Of a DNA stretch of 64,000 nt, positions 9,054 to 18,627 are shown piece after piece. Positions within the stretch are counted from its first letter, which is position 1. The number at the start of each line of letters is the position of its first letter. Source of the DNA: Flammeovirga sp. OC4. Lineage in GTDB: Bacteria > Bacteroidota > Bacteroidia > Cytophagales > Flammeovirgaceae. The notes under the pieces were generated by a model. That model saw only the letters and a program-made list of their open reading frames with translations. It was not told the origin of the DNA and did not search any database. The stretch covers positions 1 to 64,000 of the forward strand of contig NZ_JTAM01000029.1 of the NCBI RefSeq assembly GCF_000812565.1, read 5' to 3'. The translations under genes and the position numbers were made by a program.

Positions 9054-9974
9054 TTAGATTTCTAATAAAGCTCCGAACAATCCTAAGTTTCTCACTTTGT
9101 CTTTAACGACCATAGTTGAGATTGTAGTATGTTGTTTTAATAAGCTTTCGGCTGTACTACCAATAAAAGTAGCAGCTAGGGCCGATCTTCCTCTTGATCC
9201 CATGACAATCAAGTCTCCATCTTCTACTAATGATATGTTGGAAATGATTTTAGCTTCATTGTTTCCATAGATGTCAAAGTGTAACCTTGTTTTGTAGTCG
9301 ATGTCTCCAAAATCAAACTGCTTCAAGAAGTTTTTACATCTTTTTTCAGCATGTTGTAGTAATACCTGAGCATACTCTTCTGGTGTTTTTCCGGAAGCTG
9401 TATATCCTGTTGGCAGGGCGTATACATGAAGTATGGTCAATTCCATATGATTTCTATTGGCAATCTGAATAGCATTTTTCATAGCCATTTTAGACATCTC
9501 AGAAAAATCAATTGGAACGATGGCTTTTTTAATTGGTACTTGAGGGTTTTCCGAAACAGTCAATACAGTACAATAAGCATATCTTGTCAAAAGACGTGCA
9601 ATTGTACCGCTTCCTTCAGCGATATTTTTCTTACCAGCGATAACAAGGTCTACCTTGTTTTTTTGAATGGCTTTTAAAATCTTCGATGTTGGATCGCTTG
9701 ATTCAGAAACTTGGAATACAAATTCGATGTTTCTGTCATTTAACTCACTGAATTTATCAACAAGCTCCTGCATTTTTTGCAAGACCATGTCTTTCTTAGT
9801 CACAAGTTTTCCTTTGTACTCTACTTCTTCTTTCGCTGAACCGTCTCTTATGACATGCATAAGGATAACTTTCTGTACTAAAAATACAGGTGCGGCAGTT
9901 AGAGAATAACGCATAATGGCATCGTCAATATACGTTAGGTCTATAGGTAATAGTGCTGATAGTGCTTTGTTCAT
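9054..9974 (-). CDS. Tandem-domain universal stress protein (UspA family)
   Basis: The 306-residue cytoplasmic protein holds two Usp domains. The first (about 1-145) ends in LVIAGKKN...TVLTV and keeps only a partial nucleotide-binding loop. The second (about 150-295) starts KKAIVPIDFS and has the full GSRGRSALAATFIGS ATP-binding pattern near residues 260-275. Tandem Usp proteins are ATP-binding dimer-like proteins involved in survival and stress responses. The degenerate first site suggests that only the second half binds ATP. It is transcribed as a single gene. Confidence 0.85.
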   Translation of the reverse strand: MNKALSALLPIDLTYIDDAIMRYSLTAAPVFLVQKVILMHVIRDGSAKEEVEYKGKLVTKKDMVLQKMQELVDKFSELNDRNIEFVFQVSESSDPTSKILKAIQKNKVDLVIAGKKNIAEGSGTIARLLTRYAYCTVLTVSENPQVPIKKAIVPIDFSEMSKMAMKNAIQIANRNHMELTILHVYALPTGYTASGKTPEEYAQVLLQHAEKRCKNFLKQFDFGDIDYKTRLHFDIYGNNEAKIISNISLVEDGDLIVMGSRGRSALAATFIGSTAESLLKQHTTISTMVVKDKVRNLGLFGALLEI

Positions 9975-10069
9975 ATTCTACTATTCTTTCAGTAGTAAGA
10001 AGGTTGTTCCGATTAAATTATGGATTTAAATATGCAAATTACGTGCTTATTTTTATTAATTTAACATTT

Positions 10070-10897
10070 TTATATGATTTTTGTCAATAAACCGCCAATT
10101 AATTTTGAAAGATGAGGTTCAGCATTACTGGCATTTTTCAAAATTTCGGGTAAATCGACAGGTTGAAGTGCTCCTTCGTAGCATAAATCAGTGACTACTG
10201 AAACAGCAAAAACAGGAAGTTTCATTTGTACTGCAACAATGACTTCAGGTACGGTTGACATTCCTACAACGTCAGCTCCTATAATCCCTAAGTATTTGTA
10301 TTCTGCTTTTGTTTCAAGGTTGGGGCCTGTTACTGAGGCATATACTCCTTCATGAACTGGTAAGTTGTGTTCTTTGACCACTTCTTTTGCTTTCTCAATA
10401 AGGTCATTGCTGTAAGGTTCAAACATATCTGGGAAGCGATCACCCCACTCGTCTACATTTTTACCAATCAATGGATTTCCAAACATCAAGTTGATGTGAT
10501 CGTTGATGATCATCAAATCACTTTTTTGGAAGTTAGGGTTGATACCACCTGCCGCATTAGAAATAATTAAAGCAGAGACACCTAGAAGTTTTAAAACACG
10601 AATAGGAAAAGTAACTTCTTTCATGTCATATCCTTCATAAAAATGGAATCTTCCCTGCATCGCTACCACTTTTCTTCCATTTAAATAACCGAAAATTAAG
10701 CGTCCTTTATGAGACTCTACAGTAGATAAAGGAAAGTGAGGAAGTTTTTCATACGACAAATCATATTTGATATCCAATTCCTCTACAAGTCCGCCAAGAC
10801 CAGTACCCAATACAATTCCTACTTCAGGCTGAAATCCATCACAAAGAGTTTGTACTTTTTGAACACACTCTTCAACCTTTTCTTTATATGTAATCAT
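10070..10897 (-). CDS. punA: Purine nucleoside phosphorylase (trimeric, class I)
   Basis: This 275-residue cytosolic enzyme splits guanosine and inosine (and deoxy forms) with phosphate to the free base and ribose-1-phosphate. Signatures are GTGLGGL near residue 31 (phosphate loop), GRFHFYEGY near residue 82, SNAAGGIN near residue 112, the VTGPNLETKAEY segment with the purine-binding Glu near 200, and MSTVPE near 214. The length matches the trimeric PNP/MTAP family, and the genuine SNAAGG loop points to PNP rather than MTA phosphorylase. The Tex gene lies upstream, separated by a terminator. Confidence 0.9.
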   Translation of the reverse strand: MITYKEKVEECVQKVQTLCDGFQPEVGIVLGTGLGGLVEELDIKYDLSYEKLPHFPLSTVESHKGRLIFGYLNGRKVVAMQGRFHFYEGYDMKEVTFPIRVLKLLGVSALIISNAAGGINPNFQKSDLMIINDHINLMFGNPLIGKNVDEWGDRFPDMFEPYSNDLIEKAKEVVKEHNLPVHEGVYASVTGPNLETKAEYKYLGIIGADVVGMSTVPEVIVAVQMKLPVFAVSVVTDLCYEGALQPVDLPEILKNASNAEPHLSKLIGGLLTKII

Positions 10898-11025
10898 TTG
10901 ACTTTTTAATTTTTGTGTTGGAATAATGTGAAACCTATCGTTTGCGAAATGGGCTTCTAAGAAATTTAGTAATAGATAGTTTTGTCTTACAGCTCAATTT
11001 GAAGCTTTTCTATGACAAAGAGAAT

Positions 11026-11056
11026 TCCCCTACTTCCAATTGCTGAAAGTAGGGGA
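11026..11056 (-). terminator. Terminator of tex
   Basis: A 10-bp GC-rich stem (11026-11035 and 11047-11056) lies immediately after the tex stop codon. On the minus strand it is followed only by TCTCTTTG, so it is a moderate-strength candidate. Confidence 0.6.
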
Positions 11057-11062
11057 TTAGTT

Positions 11063-13357
11063 TTATTTAAAACGATTTTTCAACATTGCCAATTTATCTT
11101 GCATTGATAAGTTGTCGTCGTTATCGTTATTATTGCTTCTTCTGTTACTGTTGTTTTGGTTAGAAGGTCTTCTATTTGTATTTGATTTCCCTCTGTTTTG
11201 TGATCGTCCTTGTGAATTTCCAACACCATCACCGCTTTTCATTGATAAAGCAATTCTGTTTCTAGAAATATCGACATCCGTCACTACCACTTGTACTTTT
11301 TGATGTACTTTTACGACCTCATTTGGATCAGAGATATAGCGGTCAGCCATTTGACTTAGGTGAACCAAACCATCTTGGTGTACTCCAATATCTACAAACG
11401 CACCGAAATTCGTGATGTTTGTAACAATACCAGGTAACTTCATTCCTACTGTAAGGTCCGTGATTTTTTCTACACCGTCAGCAAATTGGAAGGCCTCAAA
11501 TTTTTCACGAGGGTCACGTCCTGGTTTTGCTAACTCTTTTAAAATATCAGTAAGTGTAGGGATACCCACATTTTCCGTCACATAATTATCTAACTTGATT
11601 TGTTTGTGAAGGTTTTCATTGGACATCAACTCATTGATGGTAACCCCTAGATCATCTGCCATCTGTTTTACAATACTGTAACTTTCTGGGTGAACGGCAC
11701 TAGCATCCAATGGATTTTTAGCATCTCTGATTCTTAAGAAACCTGCACACTGTTCGTAAGCTTTTGGTCCAAGACGAGGTACTTTTTTCAACTGAGCTCT
11801 ATTTGTAAAGGCTCCGTTTTCATTTCTGAAATCAACGATATTTTGAGCAATGCTTGGTCCTAAACCAGAAACGTATGAAAGTAATTCTTTACTTGCTGTA
11901 TTCACTTCCACGCCTACTGCGTTCACACAACTCATTACTACATCATCCAAACTTTGCTTCAATGCAGATTGGTCAACGTCGTGCTGATATTGGCCAACAC
12001 CAATTGATTTAGGATCAATTTTTACCAATTCCGCTAATGGATCCATTAGTCTACGACCAATAGAAACCGCACCTCTTACTGTAAGATCAAGATCAGGGAA
12101 TTCATTTCTTGCTGTTTCAGAAGCAGAGTAAATAGAAGCACCACTTTCATTCACAACAACGATCTCAACACCCGAAAGTCCAAGGTTTCTAACAAAAGAC
12201 TCTGTTTCACGACTTGCAGTACCATTACCGATCGCAATCGCCTCAATATCGTGTTTCTCACATAATCTTTTTACAATAGAACCAGATTCAGCTACTTTTC
12301 TTTGTGGCTCGTTAGGGAAGATGGCTGTATTTTCTAAAAGTTTACCTTGTCTATCTAAGCAAACTAACTTACAACCTGTTCTGAACCCTGGGTCAAGTGC
12401 TAAAACTCTTTTTTGTCCAAGAGGAGCTGACAATAATAATTGTCTTAAGTTTTCAGCAAATACACCAATTGCTTCTTCGTCTGCATCTTTTTTAGAAACT
12501 AAACGTGATTCCGTTTCCATTGAAGGTTTCAGAAGACGTTTGTAAGCATCTTTTACCGCCATTTGGATTTGCGCTGCACTAGGAGTTCTTTGATCTACGT
12601 GAATGTCTTCCATTAAGAATAATGCATCTTCCTCTTCAGGAGAACAGTCTAATGAAATGATCATTTCTTTTTCTGCTCTTCTCATAGCAAGTACACGGTG
12701 TGAAGGAGCACCTTTTAATGACTCATTCCAATCGAAATAGTCTTTATATTTGGCACCTTCTTCTTCTTTACCTGGAATTACTTTAGCTTTGAAAGTACCT
12801 TTACTCATGAAAAGCTCACGCATTTCAGCACGAGTTTCTGCATCTTCATTTACTTTCTCAGCAATAATATCTCTAGCACCAGCAAGTGCTTTCTCAATAT
12901 CTCCAACCTCTTTTTCAGGGTCTACAAATTTAGCTGCTTCCGCTTCAATATCTGTAGATAAGTCTGGCGAAAGTAGAATATCTGCTAAAGGCTCTAAGCC
13001 TCTTTCTTTAGCGATACTTGCTTTTGTTTTTCTTTTCGGTTTATATGGAAGATAAATATCCTCCAATACAGACATTGTTTCAGCTGCAAGAATTTTATCT
13101 TTTAGTTCATCCGTTAATTTACCCTGATCTTCAATACTCTTAAGGATACTTTCTCTTCTTTTATCAAGTTCTCTAAGTTGTAATGCCTTATCTCTGATGT
13201 CAGCAACCTGAACTTCATCCAAACTACCTGTAACTTCTTTTCTATATCGAGAAATGAAAGGTACAGTAGCTCCTTCATCCAATAAAGCAAGGGTGTCTCT
13301 TACTTGCTTTTCTGATATGCTCAAGGCTTGAGCAATTTTGTTTGTGATATTCACCAT
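11063..13357 (-). CDS. tex: Tex-family RNA-binding transcription accessory protein
   Basis: This 764-residue protein has the full Tex order. There is a helical N-terminal region, then a YqgF/RNase H-like domain beginning ALDPGFRTG near residue 325. Helix-hairpin-helix elements follow (VSGLGPSIA and VPRLGPKAYE, about residues 490-545), then an S1 RNA-binding domain (about 640-710, containing GAFVDIGVHQDGLVHLS). Tex binds nucleic acid and associates with transcription. A final tail of about 50 residues is rich in Asn, Arg and Ser, an unstructured RNA-binding-type extension ending in a short helix. It is monocistronic. Confidence 0.93.
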   Translation of the reverse strand: MVNITNKIAQALSISEKQVRDTLALLDEGATVPFISRYRKEVTGSLDEVQVADIRDKALQLRELDKRRESILKSIEDQGKLTDELKDKILAAETMSVLEDIYLPYKPKRKTKASIAKERGLEPLADILLSPDLSTDIEAEAAKFVDPEKEVGDIEKALAGARDIIAEKVNEDAETRAEMRELFMSKGTFKAKVIPGKEEEGAKYKDYFDWNESLKGAPSHRVLAMRRAEKEMIISLDCSPEEEDALFLMEDIHVDQRTPSAAQIQMAVKDAYKRLLKPSMETESRLVSKKDADEEAIGVFAENLRQLLLSAPLGQKRVLALDPGFRTGCKLVCLDRQGKLLENTAIFPNEPQRKVAESGSIVKRLCEKHDIEAIAIGNGTASRETESFVRNLGLSGVEIVVVNESGASIYSASETARNEFPDLDLTVRGAVSIGRRLMDPLAELVKIDPKSIGVGQYQHDVDQSALKQSLDDVVMSCVNAVGVEVNTASKELLSYVSGLGPSIAQNIVDFRNENGAFTNRAQLKKVPRLGPKAYEQCAGFLRIRDAKNPLDASAVHPESYSIVKQMADDLGVTINELMSNENLHKQIKLDNYVTENVGIPTLTDILKELAKPGRDPREKFEAFQFADGVEKITDLTVGMKLPGIVTNITNFGAFVDIGVHQDGLVHLSQMADRYISDPNEVVKVHQKVQVVVTDVDISRNRIALSMKSGDGVGNSQGRSQNRGKSNTNRRPSNQNNSNRRSNNNDNDDNLSMQDKLAMLKNRFK

Positions 13358-13674
13358 AGTATTAATTACGATGCAAAAGGGTCTTTAAAAAAGCATTTTT
13401 GAAAATGCTTGACAAGCTTCTTTAAAAGTAAAAAGTATACATTTTTAAGAAGAGTATAGAATGCGAAAATACGCTTTTTAAGTACCTACTCAAAATAAAT
13501 TATTAAAACTTATGAGCTTATTTTGAAGGGCGTTTTTCAATACAGAGTGTTTATATTCTTACATTAATTTGAAGTGTTATATGTAAAGTTTGAAACATAA
13601 AAAGGCCTTCAATTTCGGTAACGAAATTGAAGGCCTTTTTGCTGTATTTCTTTCTCCTTAATTAGGAGTTATTT
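13358..13674. other. Intergenic region between tex and gldJ
   Basis: The 317 bp hold the tex promoter region on the right-hand side of tex and the gldJ terminator near 13.6 kb. I see no open reading frame with coding character and no RNA gene. The sequence is A/T-rich without longer repeats. Confidence 0.6.
13599..13640 (-). terminator. Strong terminator of gldJ
   Basis: A perfect 19-bp stem (13599-13617 and 13622-13640) has a 4-nt loop and ends in a T run on the minus strand. It lies 35 bp after the gldJ stop. Confidence 0.9.
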
Positions 13675-14904
13675 TTAATTTTCACCTGGGTTAATCATCG
13701 CACAACGGAAACCAATTGTTGCAGTTGCTGAATCTTGATCTAAGAAACGACGAGTACCTGCAGCCATCCAGTAAGCAACATCTTTCCAAGAACCGCCTTT
13801 GTAAACACGGATCGAGTTAGAGATGAATGAATCATATTGACGAACATAACCGTATGATTGGTAGTTGTAACCTTGGTTAGGACCATCTAAGTAATCGTTT
13901 TTACGAACTGGGTTTAAGTCATCCATATCTGCATATGATAAAGGACGGTAGATATCTTCTACCCATTCTGATACGTTACCACCCATGTTATAAAGACCGA
14001 AGTCATTTGGAGGGTTGTCATATACCCAAGTCGTAACCATTGCTGCGTCATTCAGTTTACCACCGATACCAGCATAGTCACCACGACCACGTTTGAAGTT
14101 GGCCATCATATCACCCATTGACTCACCATAAGGGTTTCTTACCGAGTGACCTGACCATGGATAAATACGACGTTCAGAGTAGTTTTCGTCGATATCTTGT
14201 AAACCAATTAAGGCTTGTGATGCGTAATCCCATTCTGCTTCAGTTGGTAAACGGAAAGCAGGAAGTACAACACCTGATTCTAATGGAATAGACTCACCGT
14301 TTTCAGCTGCTTCAGCTTCTTCGTCAGTACCATCCATCATTGCTAAGTTCTTATTTACTACTGTAGTTCTCCATGCACAATAGTTTTGAGCTTGTGTCCA
14401 TGTGATACCTACTACAGGGTGATAACGGAAACCAGGGTAACGTAAGTAGTGATCAACGTATTGATCATTAAATGCTAATTGCTCAGCCCAAACAGTTGTA
14501 TCAGGCAATGCCTCTTCTAAAGAAATACCAGAAACTGATGAGTCAGTACTTACATGGTGTAAGTAAAGTAACCAGTTAAGGTTGGCAACTTCTGTTTCGT
14601 CCATCCAGAAAGAAGCTACTGAAACCGTACGTTCGATATTGTCACGAGATTTCATTAAATCCTCTTCGTATGAACCTAATACAAAACGACCACCCTCGAT
14701 GTATTTCATGTTTGGAACTTCTGGCATTCCACTATAGTCTCTAACCGAAAAACTATTGTCGTCTTTACCGTTATATTCCAACCCTGTCATTGTATCGTAT
14801 CCTCCAGGGTTAGTTGCGTCAGGCTTTGAATTTTTGGCGCAGCTAGTAACTAATAAACCGGTTAGTAGTACCGCAGCCAAATAAAGCAGATTCCTTTTGC
14901 TCAT
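13675..14904 (-). CDS. gldJ: Gliding motility lipoprotein GldJ
   Basis: This 409-residue lipoprotein (lipobox ending TSC at C22) carries an FGE-sulfatase (SUMF1-like) domain. The order of landmarks matches GldJ: GRFVLGS, SFWMDETEVANL, the PDTTVW-LAFND-YLRYPGF series, YPVVG-like HPVVGITW, RLPTEAEWDYA, MANFKRGRGDYAGI, PPNDFGLYNMGGNVSEWV, and the ending VYKGGSW...RRFLDQDSAT..GFRCAM. GldJ is an outer-membrane lipoprotein needed for gliding and type IX secretion. It is more compact than the flavobacterial protein (about 560 residues as I recall), lacking long inserts before the last motif. No other gld or spr genes are in the window. A terminator closes the gene. Confidence 0.85.
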   Translation of the reverse strand: MSKRNLLYLAAVLLTGLLVTSCAKNSKPDATNPGGYDTMTGLEYNGKDDNSFSVRDYSGMPEVPNMKYIEGGRFVLGSYEEDLMKSRDNIERTVSVASFWMDETEVANLNWLLYLHHVSTDSSVSGISLEEALPDTTVWAEQLAFNDQYVDHYLRYPGFRYHPVVGITWTQAQNYCAWRTTVVNKNLAMMDGTDEEAEAAENGESIPLESGVVLPAFRLPTEAEWDYASQALIGLQDIDENYSERRIYPWSGHSVRNPYGESMGDMMANFKRGRGDYAGIGGKLNDAAMVTTWVYDNPPNDFGLYNMGGNVSEWVEDIYRPLSYADMDDLNPVRKNDYLDGPNQGYNYQSYGYVRQYDSFISNSIRVYKGGSWKDVAYWMAAGTRRFLDQDSATATIGFRCAMINPGEN

Positions 14905-14967
14905 GATATTCAGATCTCTATTTTTTCAATGTACCCAGTACGGCACATACTAATTTTCAAAAAATGT

Positions 14968-14988
14968 GTTTCATTCCCATAATGAAAC
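14968..14988 (-). terminator. Hairpin after mfd, likely terminator
   Basis: A perfect 8-bp stem (GTTTCATT/AATGAAAC) with a 5-nt loop is followed on the minus strand by ACATTTTTTG. It lies about 75 bp past the mfd stop and 64 bp before the gldJ start. An operator role for gldJ is an alternative. Confidence 0.5.
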
Positions 14989-15060
14989 CGCAACGAAATA
15001 CATTTATTCAATAATTGTACCCAAAAGTCGAAGTTGTGAATATTTTTAAAAATAAAGTCT

Positions 15061-18000
15061 TTATTTTCTTAGGTTATCGAGTACCTCAATAGCCTTGTTT
15101 AAGTCGTTAACTTCTTCAATATTAAGGATTAAGCGCTTTTTTGTCTCTTTTATTTGACAAATTTTAGGGTGTGTTTGAACATACATCAAAATTTTTCCAA
15201 ACTCATCAGATTGATAGTAAGCAGCATGTGTGTGCTCTAATAAATAGGCTTTTAGAGACTCGTTTTTAAGAATTAGCTTCTCCATTCCAATTTTTTGAGC
15301 GACCCAGCGCATTCTTACGGTCTTTAATAAATCTTCAACAGGAGACGGAATTGGACCAAATCGATCTTTTAAACTTTGAACAAACTTTTCCATTTCTTTC
15401 TCATTTTTCAATTTATCGGCCCTCATATATAAATTGAGTCTTTCAGAAATATTAGAAACGTAGGTATCAGGAATTAATATTTCAAAGTCAGTTTCTATTA
15501 CAGTTTTGACATTGATGGTTTGTTTCTCAAGCTCTTCTTTAAATAAATTAGCAAATTCTGTTTGTTTGATTTCTTGTACAGCTTCTTCTAATATTTGATT
15601 GAATGTGTCAAACCCTAAGTCATTAATAAAACCAGATTGTTCACCACCTAATAAGTCGCCAGCTCCCCTAATGTCCAAATCACGCATTGCTACTTTAAAT
15701 CCATCACCCAAATCTGAAAACTCTTCTAGAGTAGAAAGGCGTTTTCTAGAGTCAGAGGTCAAAGCTATAGTTGGAGGCGTTAATAAGTAACAGTATGCTT
15801 TTTTGTTGGATCTTCCCACACGTCCTCTCATTTGGTGTAAATCAGATAGTCCAAACATATGAGCTTGATTGACAATAATAGTATTGGCATTTGGGATGTC
15901 TAGTCCAGATTCAATGATGTTGGTGGAAATTAAAACATCGTATTCTCCCTGGATAAAGCGGAGCATGATTTTTTCCAATTGCGGTCCATCCATTTGTCCA
16001 TGTGCATAGGTCACCTTTGCATCTGGAACTAACGTCATGATTTTATTGGCGAAGTGCTCAATATCTGCCACTCTATTGTGAACAAAGAAAGCTTGTCCAC
16101 CTCTTAATAGTTCGTGATGTATGGCATCACGAATCACCTCATCATTTAAGGTTGAAATTTGTGTCGTTACAGGTTGACGGTTGGGAGGTGGAGTTTCGAT
16201 CACTGAAAGGTCTCTTGCTCCTAGTAACGAAAAGTGTAAAGTTCTTGGGATTGGTGTGGCCGTAAGTGTCAAGGCATCTACGTTCACTCTCATTTCTTTT
16301 AGCTTCTCTTTGGTCTTTACCCCAAACTTTTGCTCCTCGTCAATAATCATCAAGCCAAGATCTTTAAATTCTACATCTTTACTTGTGATTCTATGTGTAC
16401 CTATTAATATGTCAATTTTCCCTTCCTTTACTTTTTTCAGAATCTCTTTAATCTGCTTAGGAGTTCTAAAACGATTGATGTAATCTACTGTACATGGTAA
16501 ATCACCAATTCTATTTAAGAAAGTTTTATAATGTTGCATAGCCAGAATAGTGGTCGGTACTAATATCACTACCTGTTTACTATCACATACTGCTTTGAAT
16601 GCAGCTCTTACGGCTACCTCTGTCTTACCAAAACCTACATCACCACACACTAATCGATCCATTGGATATGGTTTTTCCATATCTTCTTTTACTTCTTGGG
16701 TGGCTTTTGCCTGATCTGGGGTATCTTCAAATAGGAAAGAAGATTCTAATTCAGCCTGTAAGTATCCATCTTTATCAAATTGATAACCTTTCGATTCTCT
16801 TCTTTTAGCATAAAGTTGAATCAATTCACTAGCAATATCTTTGACTCTCTTTTTCGCTTTTTTCTTTTTATTTTCCCATTCAGGAGATCCTAGTTTGCTA
16901 ATGGTCGGTTGTCTGCCTTCTTGTCCAGAGTATTTTGAAATTTTATGAAGAGCATGTAAACTCAAATAGAGTAGATCATTATCTCTATAAATCAAACGGA
17001 TGCTTTCCTGCATTTTACCGTTGACTTCCACTTTTTCCATTCCTCCAAAGCGCCCCACACCATGATCCATGTGTGTCACAAAATCACCTGCTTTTAATTC
17101 ACGAAGCTCTTTCAGCGTCATGGATTTTGTTTTGGAGTACTTCTGTTTTCCTTTGGGAGCATGGAAGCGCTCAAAAATTTGATGGTCTGTAAAGCAAGCA
17201 ATGTTCATTTGCTTATCAATAAAGCCACCTCTTAAACCTAAGTTTAATTCCTGTACAAAAAGATCAGGTTTTATTTCTTCAAAAATTGTTTGAAGTCTTT
17301 CCAATTGTTTAGGAAGGTCAGAGATGATGATATTCCGAATACCTTCATGTTGTTGTTTTTCTAAAGTTTCTCCCAATAAGTGGAAATTCTTATTGAATGA
17401 AGGTTGAGGTTTACTTTCAAAAAGTATCGTTTCAGCATTTCGGACTCCCTTTTTATTCCCGAAAAGGACCCTGTGAGATTTATTGAGAAGTTGAACGAAA
17501 CCTTTTTTGGTTTCAAAAATTTCTTCTGGTTTATTAATGATATGAGTACCACCACTAACCTTGAGAATATCTTCAAATTTCTCAGTTGCTTTTTCAAAAT
17601 ACTGATCAATGGTGTCAGTAAGTAATTCATAATCTTTGATCCAAACAGTAGCATTAGGTAAGAAATCAAGCATAGATTCTCTTACTTCTTGCATAAGTTT
17701 ATTATGTACGTTTGGAACAATAGGAGCGTGTTCTTTATTTTCTTGTGATAATTGAGTGATTGGATCGAATGTACGTATACTTTCAATCTCATCTCCAAAC
17801 AACTCTATTCTAAATGGGAGTTCATTAGCATAAGAATAGATATCTATAATTCCACCTCTAATCGCAAATTGCCCTGCTTCATATACAAACTCAGAAGGTT
17901 CAAAACCATATTCGATCAGTAGTTCCCTAATGAATCCTTGATCAATTTCCTCACCTATTCTAGCGACATAAGTATTCTCAACTAAAGATTTTTTATTGAT

Positions 18001-18426
18001 TACTTTTTCAGTTAAAGCATCAGGATGCGTGACGAGTAATGCACCCTTATTCTTAATCTCATTTAATGAACTGAGTGTTTCTGCTCTCTGGAGAACATTC
18101 GCATTTTCTACATTTGTAAACTCAAAAGGCTTTTTGTAGGAAGAGGGAAAGTAGAGTACATCTGCATTCGGGAGAAGGTTTTGGAGGTCATTGAAAAAAT
18201 ACAAAGCCTCTTCCACGTTGTGCATCACAAAGACATGACAGCCTTTTAATTTAGAATAAATAGAGGAAGCAATAATAGCATCTAAACTGCCACAAAGTCC
18301 TTTAAGGTAGGTGGTGCTACTTTCTTTTTTGAGGTTATTGATTAAAAGGGCGGTATTACTATCGGACTGATAAGCTTTGATTAAATCCTTTAATTCTATT
18401 TGGTGTAGGTCTTGTGAATCTCCCAT
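15061..18426 (-). CDS. mfd: Transcription-repair coupling factor Mfd
   Basis: The 1121-residue protein removes RNA polymerase stalled at DNA damage and recruits UvrA. It has UvrB-like N-terminal modules (about 1-330). The RNA polymerase-interacting domain starts near AGDFVTHMDHGVGRF (about 450). The helicase core carries Walker A GDVGFGKTE (about 600), the DEEQ box (about 700) and LTATPIPRT, and motif VI appears as QMRGRVGRS. A C-terminal TRCF domain completes it. The length is normal for the family. The ATG start gives MGDSQDLH. It is divergent from the LTA-synthase-like gene. Confidence 0.95.
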   Translation of the reverse strand: MGDSQDLHQIELKDLIKAYQSDSNTALLINNLKKESSTTYLKGLCGSLDAIIASSIYSKLKGCHVFVMHNVEEALYFFNDLQNLLPNADVLYFPSSYKKPFEFTNVENANVLQRAETLSSLNEIKNKGALLVTHPDALTEKVINKKSLVENTYVARIGEEIDQGFIRELLIEYGFEPSEFVYEAGQFAIRGGIIDIYSYANELPFRIELFGDEIESIRTFDPITQLSQENKEHAPIVPNVHNKLMQEVRESMLDFLPNATVWIKDYELLTDTIDQYFEKATEKFEDILKVSGGTHIINKPEEIFETKKGFVQLLNKSHRVLFGNKKGVRNAETILFESKPQPSFNKNFHLLGETLEKQQHEGIRNIIISDLPKQLERLQTIFEEIKPDLFVQELNLGLRGGFIDKQMNIACFTDHQIFERFHAPKGKQKYSKTKSMTLKELRELKAGDFVTHMDHGVGRFGGMEKVEVNGKMQESIRLIYRDNDLLYLSLHALHKISKYSGQEGRQPTISKLGSPEWENKKKKAKKRVKDIASELIQLYAKRRESKGYQFDKDGYLQAELESSFLFEDTPDQAKATQEVKEDMEKPYPMDRLVCGDVGFGKTEVAVRAAFKAVCDSKQVVILVPTTILAMQHYKTFLNRIGDLPCTVDYINRFRTPKQIKEILKKVKEGKIDILIGTHRITSKDVEFKDLGLMIIDEEQKFGVKTKEKLKEMRVNVDALTLTATPIPRTLHFSLLGARDLSVIETPPPNRQPVTTQISTLNDEVIRDAIHHELLRGGQAFFVHNRVADIEHFANKIMTLVPDAKVTYAHGQMDGPQLEKIMLRFIQGEYDVLISTNIIESGLDIPNANTIIVNQAHMFGLSDLHQMRGRVGRSNKKAYCYLLTPPTIALTSDSRKRLSTLEEFSDLGDGFKVAMRDLDIRGAGDLLGGEQSGFINDLGFDTFNQILEEAVQEIKQTEFANLFKEELEKQTINVKTVIETDFEILIPDTYVSNISERLNLYMRADKLKNEKEMEKFVQSLKDRFGPIPSPVEDLLKTVRMRWVAQKIGMEKLILKNESLKAYLLEHTHAAYYQSDEFGKILMYVQTHPKICQIKETKKRLILNIEEVNDLNKAIEVLDNLRK

Positions 18427-18587
18427 GAAAATTACTTATAACAACAATGCATGTAAAACTTAATTTATATAAAAAAAGTATCTGAATTTCAATTACAGTC
18501 CATTTTTCATTCTACTAAGTTTATCAGTAATGGCAAAAATAGGGGAGTTGTTTTATAAAGTGCATGATTTTCTGAATTCTTTTTGTT

Positions 18588-18595
18588 TAACTTTG
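18588..18595 (+). promoter_or_regulatory. Bacteroidota-type -7 promoter box
   Basis: TAACTTTG fits the phylum consensus TANNTTTG and lies 32 bp before the next ATG. No clear -33 TTG partner is seen at ideal spacing. Confidence 0.4.
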
Positions 18596-18627
18596 GCCGA
18601 TTATTAATAATGGATTAACGAAACATT

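Noticed and set aside
11112-11303. Plus-strand frame beginning with a poly-leucine run
   Set aside because: The leucines are the reverse-strand reading of the Asn/Ser/Arg-rich tail of Tex, so it is not a membrane peptide.
13675-14904. Formylglycine-generating enzyme that would mature the nearby sulfatase
   Set aside because: It has the FGE fold, but the motif series is that of GldJ and I see no catalytic cysteine pair.
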